Below are positions 1-6,581 of a stretch of DNA of 7,851 nucleotides, piece after piece. A program made the position numbers and the translations under genes. Positions within the stretch are counted from its first letter, which is position 1; each line of letters starts with the position of its first letter. The notes beneath the pieces were generated by a model. The model was not told where the DNA came from. It did not search any database and worked only from the letters and a program-made list of their open reading frames with translations. Origin of the DNA: Candidatus Kapaibacterium sp. (GTDB lineage: Bacteria > Bacteroidota > Ignavibacteria > Kapaibacteriales > HRBIN21); contig JANWXA010000087.1 in assembly GCA_025055465.1 (NCBI GenBank), positions 1 to 7,851 on the forward strand. Reading direction: 5' to 3'.

Positions 1-521
1 AGCATAAAAGCAACAGCTGCATGTCCTGAGGGAAAGCTCTGATGAGCATCCTGCCATCCTAAAGGGCGCAGGACGAGGCTATTAGGATTTACGGCAGGGC
101 GAACCCGCCCAACCCCAATTTTTATCCCCGTCACTGCAATAGCTGTGAGAAGTGTTGCGCCACCAATAGTGATCCCCGTCCGCCGAATCAGTGTGTCATC
201 GAGTATCCATCCCACAAGGTAGAATCCAGTTGCCAGTGCTACCGGAGTCCAACGTTCACCGTAGAACCGGGCCACGTTGAGAACGATATCCCCCACCGGC
301 GACGGAGAGGCAAGCTCGGAAAATGGGCGATCCAGTGCGACTAATGCCGGTAATACAACCACCACGCCTGCGACCAACGGCTCCTGCCGCCAAAGCTCAC
401 CCACACTGTATACAATTCGGCTCGGGGTAGGGAGGCCCTGCGCTTTCACGAGGACTGCCGCAGTCCATAACAGAAGAAACCTATGCCACCCGGCGATTGA
501 GCAAGCGTTCGGCCAGCACAT
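1..521 (-). CDS. PAP2 superfamily phosphatase, C-terminus cut by the window edge
   Basis: This is a membrane-associated phosphatase of the type 2 phosphatidic acid phosphatase family. Such enzymes remove phosphate from lipid phosphates or pyrophosphates, for example phosphatidate, phosphatidylglycerol phosphate or undecaprenyl pyrophosphate; the substrate cannot be told here. Reading down from ATG 521, 173 codons are open to the window edge. Two of the three family motifs are present: KIGVGRVRP (residues 134-142, fitting K-x6-R-P) and SFPSGHAAVAF (162-172, containing the catalytic PSGH). The third motif (S-R-x5-H-x3-D) would lie off the window. Residues 15-29 are hydrophobic and could be a signal peptide or first membrane segment; further hydrophobic stretches lie near 49-63, 94-107 and 117-133. 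ATG 521 is chosen because an in-frame TGA lies six codons upstream and a GGAG motif precedes it by 7 bases. It overlaps the end of the PHP gene by 41 bases. GTG 449 is a later, less likely start. Confidence 0.88.
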   Translation of the reverse strand, partial: MCWPNACSIAGWHRFLLLWTAAVLVKAQGLPTPSRIVYSVGELWRQEPLVAGVVVVLPALVALDRPFSELASPSPVGDIVLNVARFYGERWTPVALATGFYLVGWILDDTLIRRTGITIGGATLLTAIAVTGIKIGVGRVRPAVNPNSLVLRPLGWQDAHQSFPSGHAAVAFM

Positions 522-1317
522 TGATTTGCTCCGCCGTCAGCCCGACTTTGCCGAAATTCATTTCATCATACGGGCGCGTTCCATGAAAATCAGAACCACC
601 GGTGGCCAGCAGCCGATGACAGCGAGCCAACACCCCGTAGTAGCTCTGCAACCCAGCTCCCTGAGAGGGATGCACTACCTCAATACCATCGAATCCACGT
701 CGCAGGAGATTCAACAAGGAGCGGGGTGATTGAAAAGTTCTCCGTGGATGTGCCAGGACGGCAAGGCCCCCTGTGGCATGGATAAGCCCCAGCGCTCGGA
801 CAACGGGAAATTCCTCCGGTGGTTCGTACACCTGCTTTCCCGGCTCCAGATATCGGGTAAAAGCCTCCTGAAGACTTGTGCAGTATCCGCGCTGCACCAG
901 AGCTGCTGCCAGATGCGGGCGTCCGAGCATCTGCCCCGCGGCGCACTCAGCCACGTCCTCCAGAGCGACCGAGAGGCCCAGTCGCCGACAGCGACCTACC
1001 ATGCGTTCCAGCCGGCGCAGGCGCCGCTCACGCGCCCTCTGTGAGTGTTCCCAAAGCCGCGGATCTTCCACGTCCACACCATAACCGAGCACGTGAAGCT
1101 CCTGCCCTAACTCGTAGCAAGTCACCTCTAAAGCCGGAATAACCACGATGTCCAAGAGTCGTCCTACGCGTAGCGCTTCTTGGCAGCCTTCGACTGTATC
1201 GTGGTCTGTGAGCGCAACCCATCGAAGCCCCCGGCATGCTGCCCGTTGGAGCAATTCCGCTGGGGTCAGCATACCATCAGAATGTACCGAGTGTAAGTGT
1301 AAGTCCGCTACAATCAT
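481..1317 (-). CDS. PHP-domain metal-dependent phosphoesterase (YciV/TrpH/RNase AM type)
   Basis: This is a cytoplasmic metal-dependent phosphoesterase of the PHP family, 278 residues, close to the size of E. coli YciV/TrpH (RNase AM). Characterised relatives hydrolyse 3',5'-nucleoside bisphosphates or short RNA from the 5' end. The expected metal-site residues are visible: DLHLHSVHSDG near the start (H7, H9, D14), LTDHD (D38, H39), E64, H75, GRPH (H135), LAHP (H190) and GSDFHG (D243, H245). The complete set suggests an active enzyme. Residues 86-158 hold the helical insertion typical of this subgroup. There is no polymerase domain, so it is not the PHP part of DNA polymerase III alpha or PolX, and it lacks features of the histidinol phosphatase HisK. 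Its ATG overlaps the proS stop as ATGA, without an obvious Shine-Dalgarno sequence, which points to coupled translation. The exact substrate is inferred from the subgroup only. Confidence 0.93.
   Translation of the reverse strand: MIVADLHLHSVHSDGMLTPAELLQRAACRGLRWVALTDHDTVEGCQEALRVGRLLDIVVIPALEVTCYELGQELHVLGYGVDVEDPRLWEHSQRARERRLRRLERMVGRCRRLGLSVALEDVAECAAGQMLGRPHLAAALVQRGYCTSLQEAFTRYLEPGKQVYEPPEEFPVVRALGLIHATGGLAVLAHPRRTFQSPRSLLNLLRRGFDGIEVVHPSQGAGLQSYYGVLARCHRLLATGGSDFHGTRPYDEMNFGKVGLTAEQINVLAERLLNRRVA
529..532 (-). promoter_or_regulatory. Shine-Dalgarno site of the PAP2 gene
   Basis: On the minus strand GGAG (within GGCGGAG) sits 7 bases before ATG 521. It is one of only two good ribosome binding sites in the window. 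It lies inside the PHP coding region and supports the overlapping PAP2 start over later GTG codons. Confidence 0.55.
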
Positions 1318-3050
1318 GGAAAAATAACGCTCTGGGGTTCTTGCGACAGATACTTCAAAAGACGTTGTACTACGGGAACAACCTCCGCCGACGCAACGTG
1401 ATGCCGCTTGCCGGAGCGACGCTCCTTGATTTCTACAACCCCGGACTCCACGTTCCGTGGGCTCACGATCAATTGCAGCGGCAGGCCTATCAGGTCCGCA
1501 TCATTGAACTTAACACCGGCGGTCTCGCTGCGATCGTCGTACAGGGTTTCCACCCCATTGGTCCAGAGCTCTTGGTAAAGCTGCTCAGCAGCATCGTGGA
1601 CAGCCTTACTCTGCTCTAGCCCCAAAGCGATGAGATGCACCTGCAGAGGAGCGATGGAGGGTATCCAGCAAATGCCCCTCTCGTCATGATTCTGTTCGAT
1701 GAAGGCAGCAACAATGCGCTCTATCCCGATGCCGTAACTCCCCATTACAATGGGGCGCTCCTGTCCATGCTCATCCAAGAATGTAGCGCCTAACGCCTCC
1801 GAGTATTTCGTGCCCAGCTTGAAAATGTGTCCGACCTCAATAGCGCGGACAATTCTCAACGGAGAGCGGCATTGCGGGCAGGGTTCGTGTTCCTGAACTG
1901 TCCGAAGGTCTGCATACATGTCAATGCGACAATCCCGCATGAGGTCAATGTGCCGGTAGTGGTATCCATCGGCATTAGCACCACTGACTAACTCGTTTGC
2001 ATCTCGAAGGCGCTCGTCCGCTATAACAGGCAGGGACACAGGCAAACCAATTGGGCCGATGGAACCGGCCGTTGCCCCTGTGTACGCCCGCAATTCCTCC
2101 GGCGCCGCCGGACGCACCGAGATGGTCCCCAGCGCGGCCTGCAGCTTAGCCTCGTTGAGCTCATCGTTGCCACGCAGCAGTATAAGCACAGGTCCTCTAT
2201 CAACAATGTAGAGCAAAGCCTTCGCACACCGCTCCTCCGGGATACCATGCCCGTACACAAGGTCATTGATAGTGTGAACCCCCGGTGTTGGGAACCGTTC
2301 CAAATACTGGCTCTCCGGCAGCCGGGCTGTCGGCTCTGTTGCCGAACGAGCGACCTCTATGTTGGCAGCATAATTACAGCTTGCACACACAGCACAGGTG
2401 TCTTCACCCGCCGGCGATTCTACCATAAACTCCTGTGAAGCGCTACCCCCCATTGCTCCACTGGAGGCACCAACAACGAAAAAGTGCAGCCCACACCGGG
2501 AAAAGATTCGCTGATAGGCATAGTTGTGCTTCTCATAACTGGAATCCAGTCCCTCCCACGAGTCATCCAGCGAATACGAGTCTTTCATAGTAAACTGCCG
2601 CCCACGTAGAACTCCAAACCGGGGCCGGGGCTCGTTACGGAACTTGATCTGAATTTGGTACCAGATCTGCGGCAGGTCCTTGTACGACTTAACATGCTGT
2701 CGGGCATGGAATGCAACTACTTCCTCGTGAGTTGGCGCTAACACCAGCCCCTCGCGGTTTTTGATGTGGAAGAGCACCTCGCCCATTGACTCCACGCGTC
2801 CGGTTTGGTGCCAGATTTCGATAGGGTTGAGCGCCGGAAAATAGAATTCCTGTCCACCTATGGCGTCCATTTCTTGCCGTACGATATGCATAACCTTCTG
2901 CATAGCGCGCCAGCCCAAGGGCAAAAAGCTATAAACACCAGCAGACAATTGTCGGACAAGTCCAGCACGCAGCATGAGCTGATGTGAGATCGCTTGTGCC
3001 TCCGAGGGAACTTCACGCAGCGTTGGGATGAAAGCTTTGTTATATCGCAT
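1314..3050 (-). CDS. proS: prolyl-tRNA synthetase, long bacterial type with editing domain
   Basis: This class II aminoacyl-tRNA synthetase joins proline to tRNA-Pro using ATP, in the cytoplasm. At 578 residues it matches the long bacterial form (E. coli 572). Visible elements are class II motif 1 (about 55-75), the APTHEE loop (105-110), motif 2 with RPRFG and MKDSYS (about 137-160), an inserted YbaK-like editing domain (about 225-405), motif 3 with GSYGIGIER (437-445), and the C-terminal anticodon-binding domain (about 468-565). In the editing domain K277 lies in CAKALL and H364 in GANADGYHY; these correspond to E. coli K279 and H369, so clearance of mischarged Ala-tRNA-Pro is probably kept. 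Motif 2 reads RGRQF where RxREF is usual, a mild variation. The start ATG 3050 lies 11 bases inside the end of holA and follows GGGAG; the stop overlaps the PHP start by 4 bases. Confidence 0.98.
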   Translation of the reverse strand: MRYNKAFIPTLREVPSEAQAISHQLMLRAGLVRQLSAGVYSFLPLGWRAMQKVMHIVRQEMDAIGGQEFYFPALNPIEIWHQTGRVESMGEVLFHIKNREGLVLAPTHEEVVAFHARQHVKSYKDLPQIWYQIQIKFRNEPRPRFGVLRGRQFTMKDSYSLDDSWEGLDSSYEKHNYAYQRIFSRCGLHFFVVGASSGAMGGSASQEFMVESPAGEDTCAVCASCNYAANIEVARSATEPTARLPESQYLERFPTPGVHTINDLVYGHGIPEERCAKALLYIVDRGPVLILLRGNDELNEAKLQAALGTISVRPAAPEELRAYTGATAGSIGPIGLPVSLPVIADERLRDANELVSGANADGYHYRHIDLMRDCRIDMYADLRTVQEHEPCPQCRSPLRIVRAIEVGHIFKLGTKYSEALGATFLDEHGQERPIVMGSYGIGIERIVAAFIEQNHDERGICWIPSIAPLQVHLIALGLEQSKAVHDAAEQLYQELWTNGVETLYDDRSETAGVKFNDADLIGLPLQLIVSPRNVESGVVEIKERRSGKRHHVASAEVVPVVQRLLKYLSQEPQSVIFP

Positions 3051-4152
3051 ATTCGCTCCCTTTCTGCTCTAACTTGCCCGTAATTGCCAGTATCAGTTCA
3101 CTGATGACGCTCTCCGGAGGCTTCGCTCCACTTTTCAGCGCCACCTCTGCACGCTGCAAGGCAAAGAGCGCTTGCTCTATCGCCGATGGTCCAAATCGCC
3201 GATACGCTGCTCGATACTCTGACACGAAGAAGGGATGTACCCCGAGAGCCGTAGCGATTGCTTCTTCCGTAACACCCCGCACTTGTTCAAGGTCCGCCAG
3301 CTTCCACAGCATAAAGAAGTAGCGCGTGAGCATAGACAGAACCATCAACTCCTGCCCCTGGGAGCTTACCAGATACTGCGCAACTCGTAGAGCCTTTTCC
3401 ACATCACCTTCACTGAGCGCTTTCTGCAATTCAAAGATGGAGTATGATCGGGAGAACCCAGCTACATGCAACACCAGATCCTCGTCCACCGTGCTCAGTC
3501 CAGAGCTCTGTGCCAGAACAGCCAGCTTCTGCAACTCATTATCTAGTTCAGCAAGGTCCGTTCCAGCGGTGGTAAGTAAAGCTTCCAGAGCTGGAGGTGA
3601 CAACGTGTAGCCATACCGAGCCGCTCGCTGGACAACCCAAGAAGGGATTTCCCGCTCATAAAGCTTTGGGAATTCTACCCAAGCATGCTCTTTTAGGAGC
3701 AGACGCCACAAGCTCGGGACGCGTTGCAGCATCTGCTGTACCTTTGCCTGATACTTGGGATTGCGAAGGTAACGGCTGACACCCCGGAGCGACTCCGGGG
3801 CCGACTCTACCAAGAAGACCAATACCGTAGTTGGCTGCGGCTTCCGCAGATAGTCTGTTAGCACTGCACCCGCTCCATTGCCACGTCCCAGCAGTCGTTC
3901 CGCTCGACGGACAAAAAGGCCCCGTAGCTCAGCAAAGGCAGGATACACCTGCGCCCGCTCCACCAATTCTCGCGGAGATATGGATTCCGCATCAACAACT
4001 TCCAGATTGACTCCCACAGGATCACAGTGCTCCAAGCGCTGTCGCAACATGCTATAGGCTTCCTCTAACAAGAAGCGCTCCTCACCAAACAACAACACAA
4101 CCGGTGGCAACAATCCCTTGCGGAAGCAGTCCTCCCAGTGTTCCAACATCAT
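3040..4152 (-). CDS. holA: DNA polymerase III delta subunit (clamp-loader wrench)
   Basis: HolA is the clamp-loader subunit that opens the beta sliding clamp so it can be placed on DNA; it acts at the replication fork with DnaX and HolB. The protein is 370 residues, slightly longer than the usual 330-345. The family's N-terminal signature is visible as VVLLFGEERFLLEEAY (18-33), where many homologues have Y-L-x-G-x-E-x-F-L. No Walker A motif follows, as expected for delta. Later regions fit the family: a middle segment around LEALLTTAGTDLAELDNELQKL and a helical C-terminal collar domain (from about 235) with SRSYSIFELQKALSEGD and an LMVLSMLTRYFFMLWKL-like helix. The start is ATG 4152, overlapping the receiver stop as ATGA; the immediately following ATG (4149) is equally possible. 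The end overlaps proS by 11 bases. The assignment rests on the whole pattern, since delta subunits diverge quickly. Confidence 0.92.
   Translation of the reverse strand: MMLEHWEDCFRKGLLPPVVLLFGEERFLLEEAYSMLRQRLEHCDPVGVNLEVVDAESISPRELVERAQVYPAFAELRGLFVRRAERLLGRGNGAGAVLTDYLRKPQPTTVLVFLVESAPESLRGVSRYLRNPKYQAKVQQMLQRVPSLWRLLLKEHAWVEFPKLYEREIPSWVVQRAARYGYTLSPPALEALLTTAGTDLAELDNELQKLAVLAQSSGLSTVDEDLVLHVAGFSRSYSIFELQKALSEGDVEKALRVAQYLVSSQGQELMVLSMLTRYFFMLWKLADLEQVRGVTEEAIATALGVHPFFVSEYRAAYRRFGPSAIEQALFALQRAEVALKSGAKPPESVISELILAITGKLEQKGSEYAI
3056..3060 (-). promoter_or_regulatory. Shine-Dalgarno site of proS
   Basis: On the minus strand GGGAG lies 5 bases before the proS ATG. It is within the last codons of holA, so the ribosome leaving holA passes directly over it. 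It supports the ATG at 3050 as the proS start. Confidence 0.5.
3782..3800 (-). repeat. perfect GC-rich inverted repeat inside holA
   Basis: Two 8-base arms (3782-3789, CCCCGGAG; 3793-3800, CTCCGGGG) are perfect complements around a 3-base loop. In the mRNA this could form a short stable hairpin. No run of U follows on the minus strand, so it does not look like an intrinsic terminator. It lies in mid-gene and may only reflect the codons for the local PESLRG-containing segment. Confidence 0.4.
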
Positions 4153-4610
4153 GGATCCGGAGCAGGTGGATGTGCCGTGTCCTGCTGCTCTGCATCTACA
4201 GAATTTTGTTCGGAGGATGGTTCTGGTAGAAGCCCGCGCAGCCGGAGCACCTCCCTGAGGCGTTCTCGAGCCTCTTCCAGCGCAAAAGGCTTGAGCAAGT
4301 AATGGCAGATTCCCTCACGTGCAAAGCTTAGCACAATTTCTCGCTCTGCGATGGCTGAACAGATTATCACTGGAATGGTTTTCCAAGAGTCACTGTGGCG
4401 AAGTTCCTGCAGGAAATGTAGCCCTGTGTCCTCGGGGAACACCACGTCCAGCACAATGACCGTCGGAGTCATAGACTCCAAGAGTTTTCGGGCATGCTCC
4501 GGATCTCCCGCCTCCAGTACTTCAAGCCCTGACTCCTGAGCAACGATCTGCCACAGGCGACGAATAACTCGGTCATCGTCCACAACCAGTAACCGCAGAG
4601 GCTGTTTCAT
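4149..4610 (-). CDS. single-domain response regulator (CheY-like receiver)
   Basis: This small cytoplasmic receiver protein (153 residues) should accept a phosphoryl group from a histidine kinase. All receiver landmarks are present: the acidic pocket D11-D12-D13 (LLVVDDDRVI), phospho-acceptor D55 (VIVLDVVFPEDTG), S85 in the switch position (VIICSAI), Y104 and the conserved lysine K107 in YLLKPF. After the receiver (about 5-125) there is only a 25-residue tail rich in P, E, Q and D, with no DNA-binding, GGDEF, EAL or HD-GYP output domain. ATG 4610 is chosen because it begins just before the receiver fold, 2 bases after the permease stop; longer readings into the permease gene add 54 residues unlike any receiver. 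No kinase gene is in the window. Partners are therefore unknown, but the nearby HD-GYP protein without a receiver is a candidate. Confidence 0.93.
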   Translation of the reverse strand: MKQPLRLLVVDDDRVIRRLWQIVAQESGLEVLEAGDPEHARKLLESMTPTVIVLDVVFPEDTGLHFLQELRHSDSWKTIPVIICSAIAEREIVLSFAREGICHYLLKPFALEEARERLREVLRLRGLLPEPSSEQNSVDAEQQDTAHPPAPDP

Positions 4611-4612
4611 AG

Positions 4613-5680
4613 CTATCGGCGCATATGAGGGTCCAGAGTATCGCGAAGAGCATCCCCCAAGAGGTTGAAGCCCAAGACCGCCAACCCAATTGCCAGGCTG
4701 GGATAGACTGCAAGTCCCCACGCTGTTCCTGCAGCAATATAGCCATAGCCGTCGCGCACCATCTGCCCCCATGATGGCATAGGGGGCTGCACACCCAAAC
4801 CCAGAAAGCTCAAACCTGCTTCAGCAACTATCGCTGTGGCTAAGCCTGCCGTTGCCACGACGGTTAATGGCCCAACTACATTGGGCAGTAGGTGACGGAG
4901 GATAATCCTGGCTGAGGAAAAGCCCAGAGCACGGGCCGCAACGATGTACTCCTGCTCACGCAACGCTAAAAACTGCCCCCGCACGATACGAGCGATATCT
5001 ACCCAGCTGGAGACCCCGATGGCAACAGCCGCTTGCTGCATCCCATGACCCAGTACGACAGAGAAGGCAATTGCCAGAAGTAACGTAGGATAGGCCCACA
5101 CGACGTTAAAGAGCCACGTCACCACTGTATCAACCCAGCCGCGAAAGTAGCCCGCCACGGCCCCCAGGAGAACGCCAATACCAAGAGCAATAAGCTGCGA
5201 AAGGACGCCGACAAACAAGCTTACCCTTGCTCCATAAAGAATTCGACTGAACACATCCCGACCGTAGCGGTCTGTTCCCAGCAAATAGCACGGCTGCCAA
5301 TGCCACTGAGCGGGATGCTGGCCAGCGAGTTCCTGGATGGCAACTCGGCGCTGCTGACCCGATAGGTCCTCGTAGATGAGGCTATCTGCTTGCCGCCGCC
5401 ACCCGCGGACGGGGATCAGCGTGGGATGTTCTGGACGGGCTGGATTTTGAACCACCAACAGGTTCCCCCGAAACATCGGAGGCTGCAACGAGTATTCCAG
5501 TACTTGTACTGTTGGATCCATCGGTGCAAGCCACTCCGCAGCCAGCGCTGCAAGCACAAGGAGGGCCACAATAGCTGCCCCAACAAGCCCACTGGGGTGC
5601 TGCCGAAAGTGGTGCCACAGAAGCTTGCCGGGCGCTTCGCCTCGCTCAGTCGAGCTGAACCCGTGGATCCAATACTGCAT
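4613..5680 (-). CDS. ABC transporter permease, OppC/DppC family, with long extracytoplasmic insert
   Basis: This is an inner-membrane permease of a dipeptide/oligopeptide/nickel-type ABC importer, 355 residues against a usual 280-310. The N-terminus fits the OppC-type lead (LLWHHFRQHPSGLVG, then a first membrane helix about 31-52). The family hallmark GTDRYGRDVFSRILYGARVS (135-154) is followed by the remaining membrane helices. The ATPase-contacting EAA loop is AARALGFSSARIILRHLLPN (248-267), and the C-terminal signature SFLGLGVQPPMPSWG is at 291-305. Between the first helix and the GTD motif lies an unusually long, hydrophilic segment (about 57-132), probably outside the cytoplasm, with Trp and Arg/Gln-rich stretches. 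The gene overlaps oppB by 35 bases from ATG 5680, or by 44 from the in-frame ATG 5689; I prefer 5680 for its weak GGA spaced 8 bases upstream. The two permeases should form a heterodimer; the substrate is not predictable. Confidence 0.93.
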   Translation of the reverse strand: MQYWIHGFSSTERGEAPGKLLWHHFRQHPSGLVGAAIVALLVLAALAAEWLAPMDPTVQVLEYSLQPPMFRGNLLVVQNPARPEHPTLIPVRGWRRQADSLIYEDLSGQQRRVAIQELAGQHPAQWHWQPCYLLGTDRYGRDVFSRILYGARVSLFVGVLSQLIALGIGVLLGAVAGYFRGWVDTVVTWLFNVVWAYPTLLLAIAFSVVLGHGMQQAAVAIGVSSWVDIARIVRGQFLALREQEYIVAARALGFSSARIILRHLLPNVVGPLTVVATAGLATAIVAEAGLSFLGLGVQPPMPSWGQMVRDGYGYIAAGTAWGLAVYPSLAIGLAVLGFNLLGDALRDTLDPHMRR

Positions 5681-6581
5681 AGAGCACATCCACTACAAAA
5701 TTGACTACCACGAACACCACTGCTGTGAAAAGAACTGTGCCCTGAATAAGTGGGTAATCCAACTTCTCAATAGCAGAAATAGCAACTGTGCCAATGCCGG
5801 GCCAGTTGAAAATGTATTCCACGAAGAATGCCCCCGCCAGAAGCCCAGCAAACCATGCGCTGACGGTTGTCACCACTGGATTGAGTGCGTTCCGAAGGGC
5901 ATGACGCAACAAGACCTGCACAGGTGGCACCCCTTTTGCCCGCGCCGTGCGAATGTAATCTTGTCCCAACACATCAAGCATACTGGAACGGGTCATGCGC
6001 GCGATGATAGAAAGTGGCCGGAGCGCCAAAGTAAGCATGGGCAACGCCAGATACTGCCAGCCCTGATCTATGTAGCCCGCCAATGGGAACCACCCCAACA
6101 CCACACCGAACAGTAGGAGTAGGAGCAATCCTGCAACAAAGGAGGGAACAGAAATCCCAACCAGTGCTGTCCCCATCAAGAATGTATCCACCCATGAATT
6201 CGGACGGAGTGCTGCGGCCAACCCCATCACGATCCCCAGCACCGTTGCAATTGCCATGGAAGTTACAGTCAGCAGTGCTGTTGCTGGGAAGCGTTCGATC
6301 AGGATTTCCAGCACCGGACGATTGGTCACGTACGAACGCCCCAGATCGCCCTGCACTACACGGCTCAGGAAGCGCACGTACTGCACAGGCAATGGCTGAT
6401 CCAAGCCTAACTGTTGGCGAATGGCAATAATGGTGGCAGCGTCTGCCCGTTGTCCCGCCAGCAATCGTGCTGGATCTCCAGGCAGCACAAAGTTGAGAAA
6501 AAAGGTCACCGTAATCACACCTCCGATGATTCCGACAGCGACAGCGAGCTTCCGCCCAATGTAAACCAAGAGAGTAATCAT
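5646..6581 (-). CDS. ABC transporter permease, OppB/DppB family
   Basis: This is the partner inner-membrane permease of the same dipeptide/oligopeptide/nickel-type importer, 311 residues (family usually 300-340). The first membrane helix (about 10-32) is followed by the conserved FVLPGDPA (31-38), the extracytoplasmic segment with LGLDQPLPVQYVRFL (58-72) and GDLGRSYVTNRPV (78-90), then five further helices. The EAA loop, which contacts the ATPase, is ARAKGVPPVQVLLRHALRNA (213-232), and the end reads LYAVLDPRVQ, typical for the family. ATG 6581 is preferred because it overlaps the HD-GYP stop as TAATG and begins MITLLVYIGRKL, the normal family start; GTG 6590 would add three residues. No substrate-binding protein or OppD/OppF ATPase is seen, so these must lie elsewhere. 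Confidence 0.95.
   Translation of the reverse strand: MITLLVYIGRKLAVAVGIIGGVITVTFFLNFVLPGDPARLLAGQRADAATIIAIRQQLGLDQPLPVQYVRFLSRVVQGDLGRSYVTNRPVLEILIERFPATALLTVTSMAIATVLGIVMGLAAALRPNSWVDTFLMGTALVGISVPSFVAGLLLLLLFGVVLGWFPLAGYIDQGWQYLALPMLTLALRPLSIIARMTRSSMLDVLGQDYIRTARAKGVPPVQVLLRHALRNALNPVVTTVSAWFAGLLAGAFFVEYIFNWPGIGTVAISAIEKLDYPLIQGTVLFTAVVFVVVNFVVDVLYAVLDPRVQLD

Noticed and set aside
277..729. Plus-strand open frame of 150 codons across the PHP/PAP2 junction
   Set aside because: The minus strand holds well-supported PHP and PAP2 motifs over the same bases, and the plus-strand product shows no domain.
1740..1755. Short inverted repeat CCCCATT/AATGGGG within proS
   Set aside because: The 2-base gap is too short for a normal hairpin loop, and the bases encode the conserved motif 3 residues PIVMG.
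4611..4772. Longer reading of the receiver gene, starting at 4772 inside the oppC-like gene
   Set aside because: The extra 54 residues are Cys/Gly/Trp-rich and unlike a receiver, while the ATG at 4610 begins just before the normal receiver fold and 2 bases after the permease stop.
4870..4886. 6-base inverted repeat GCCCAA/TTGGGC inside the oppC-like gene
   Set aside because: It is short, inside conserved coding sequence (LPNVVGPL) and has no U tract or operator context; chance is enough.
5625..6116. Plus-strand open frame of 163 codons opposite oppB/oppC
   Set aside because: It is rich in Cys, His and Gln with no recognisable family and lies antisense to two clear permeases; it is a frame shadow.
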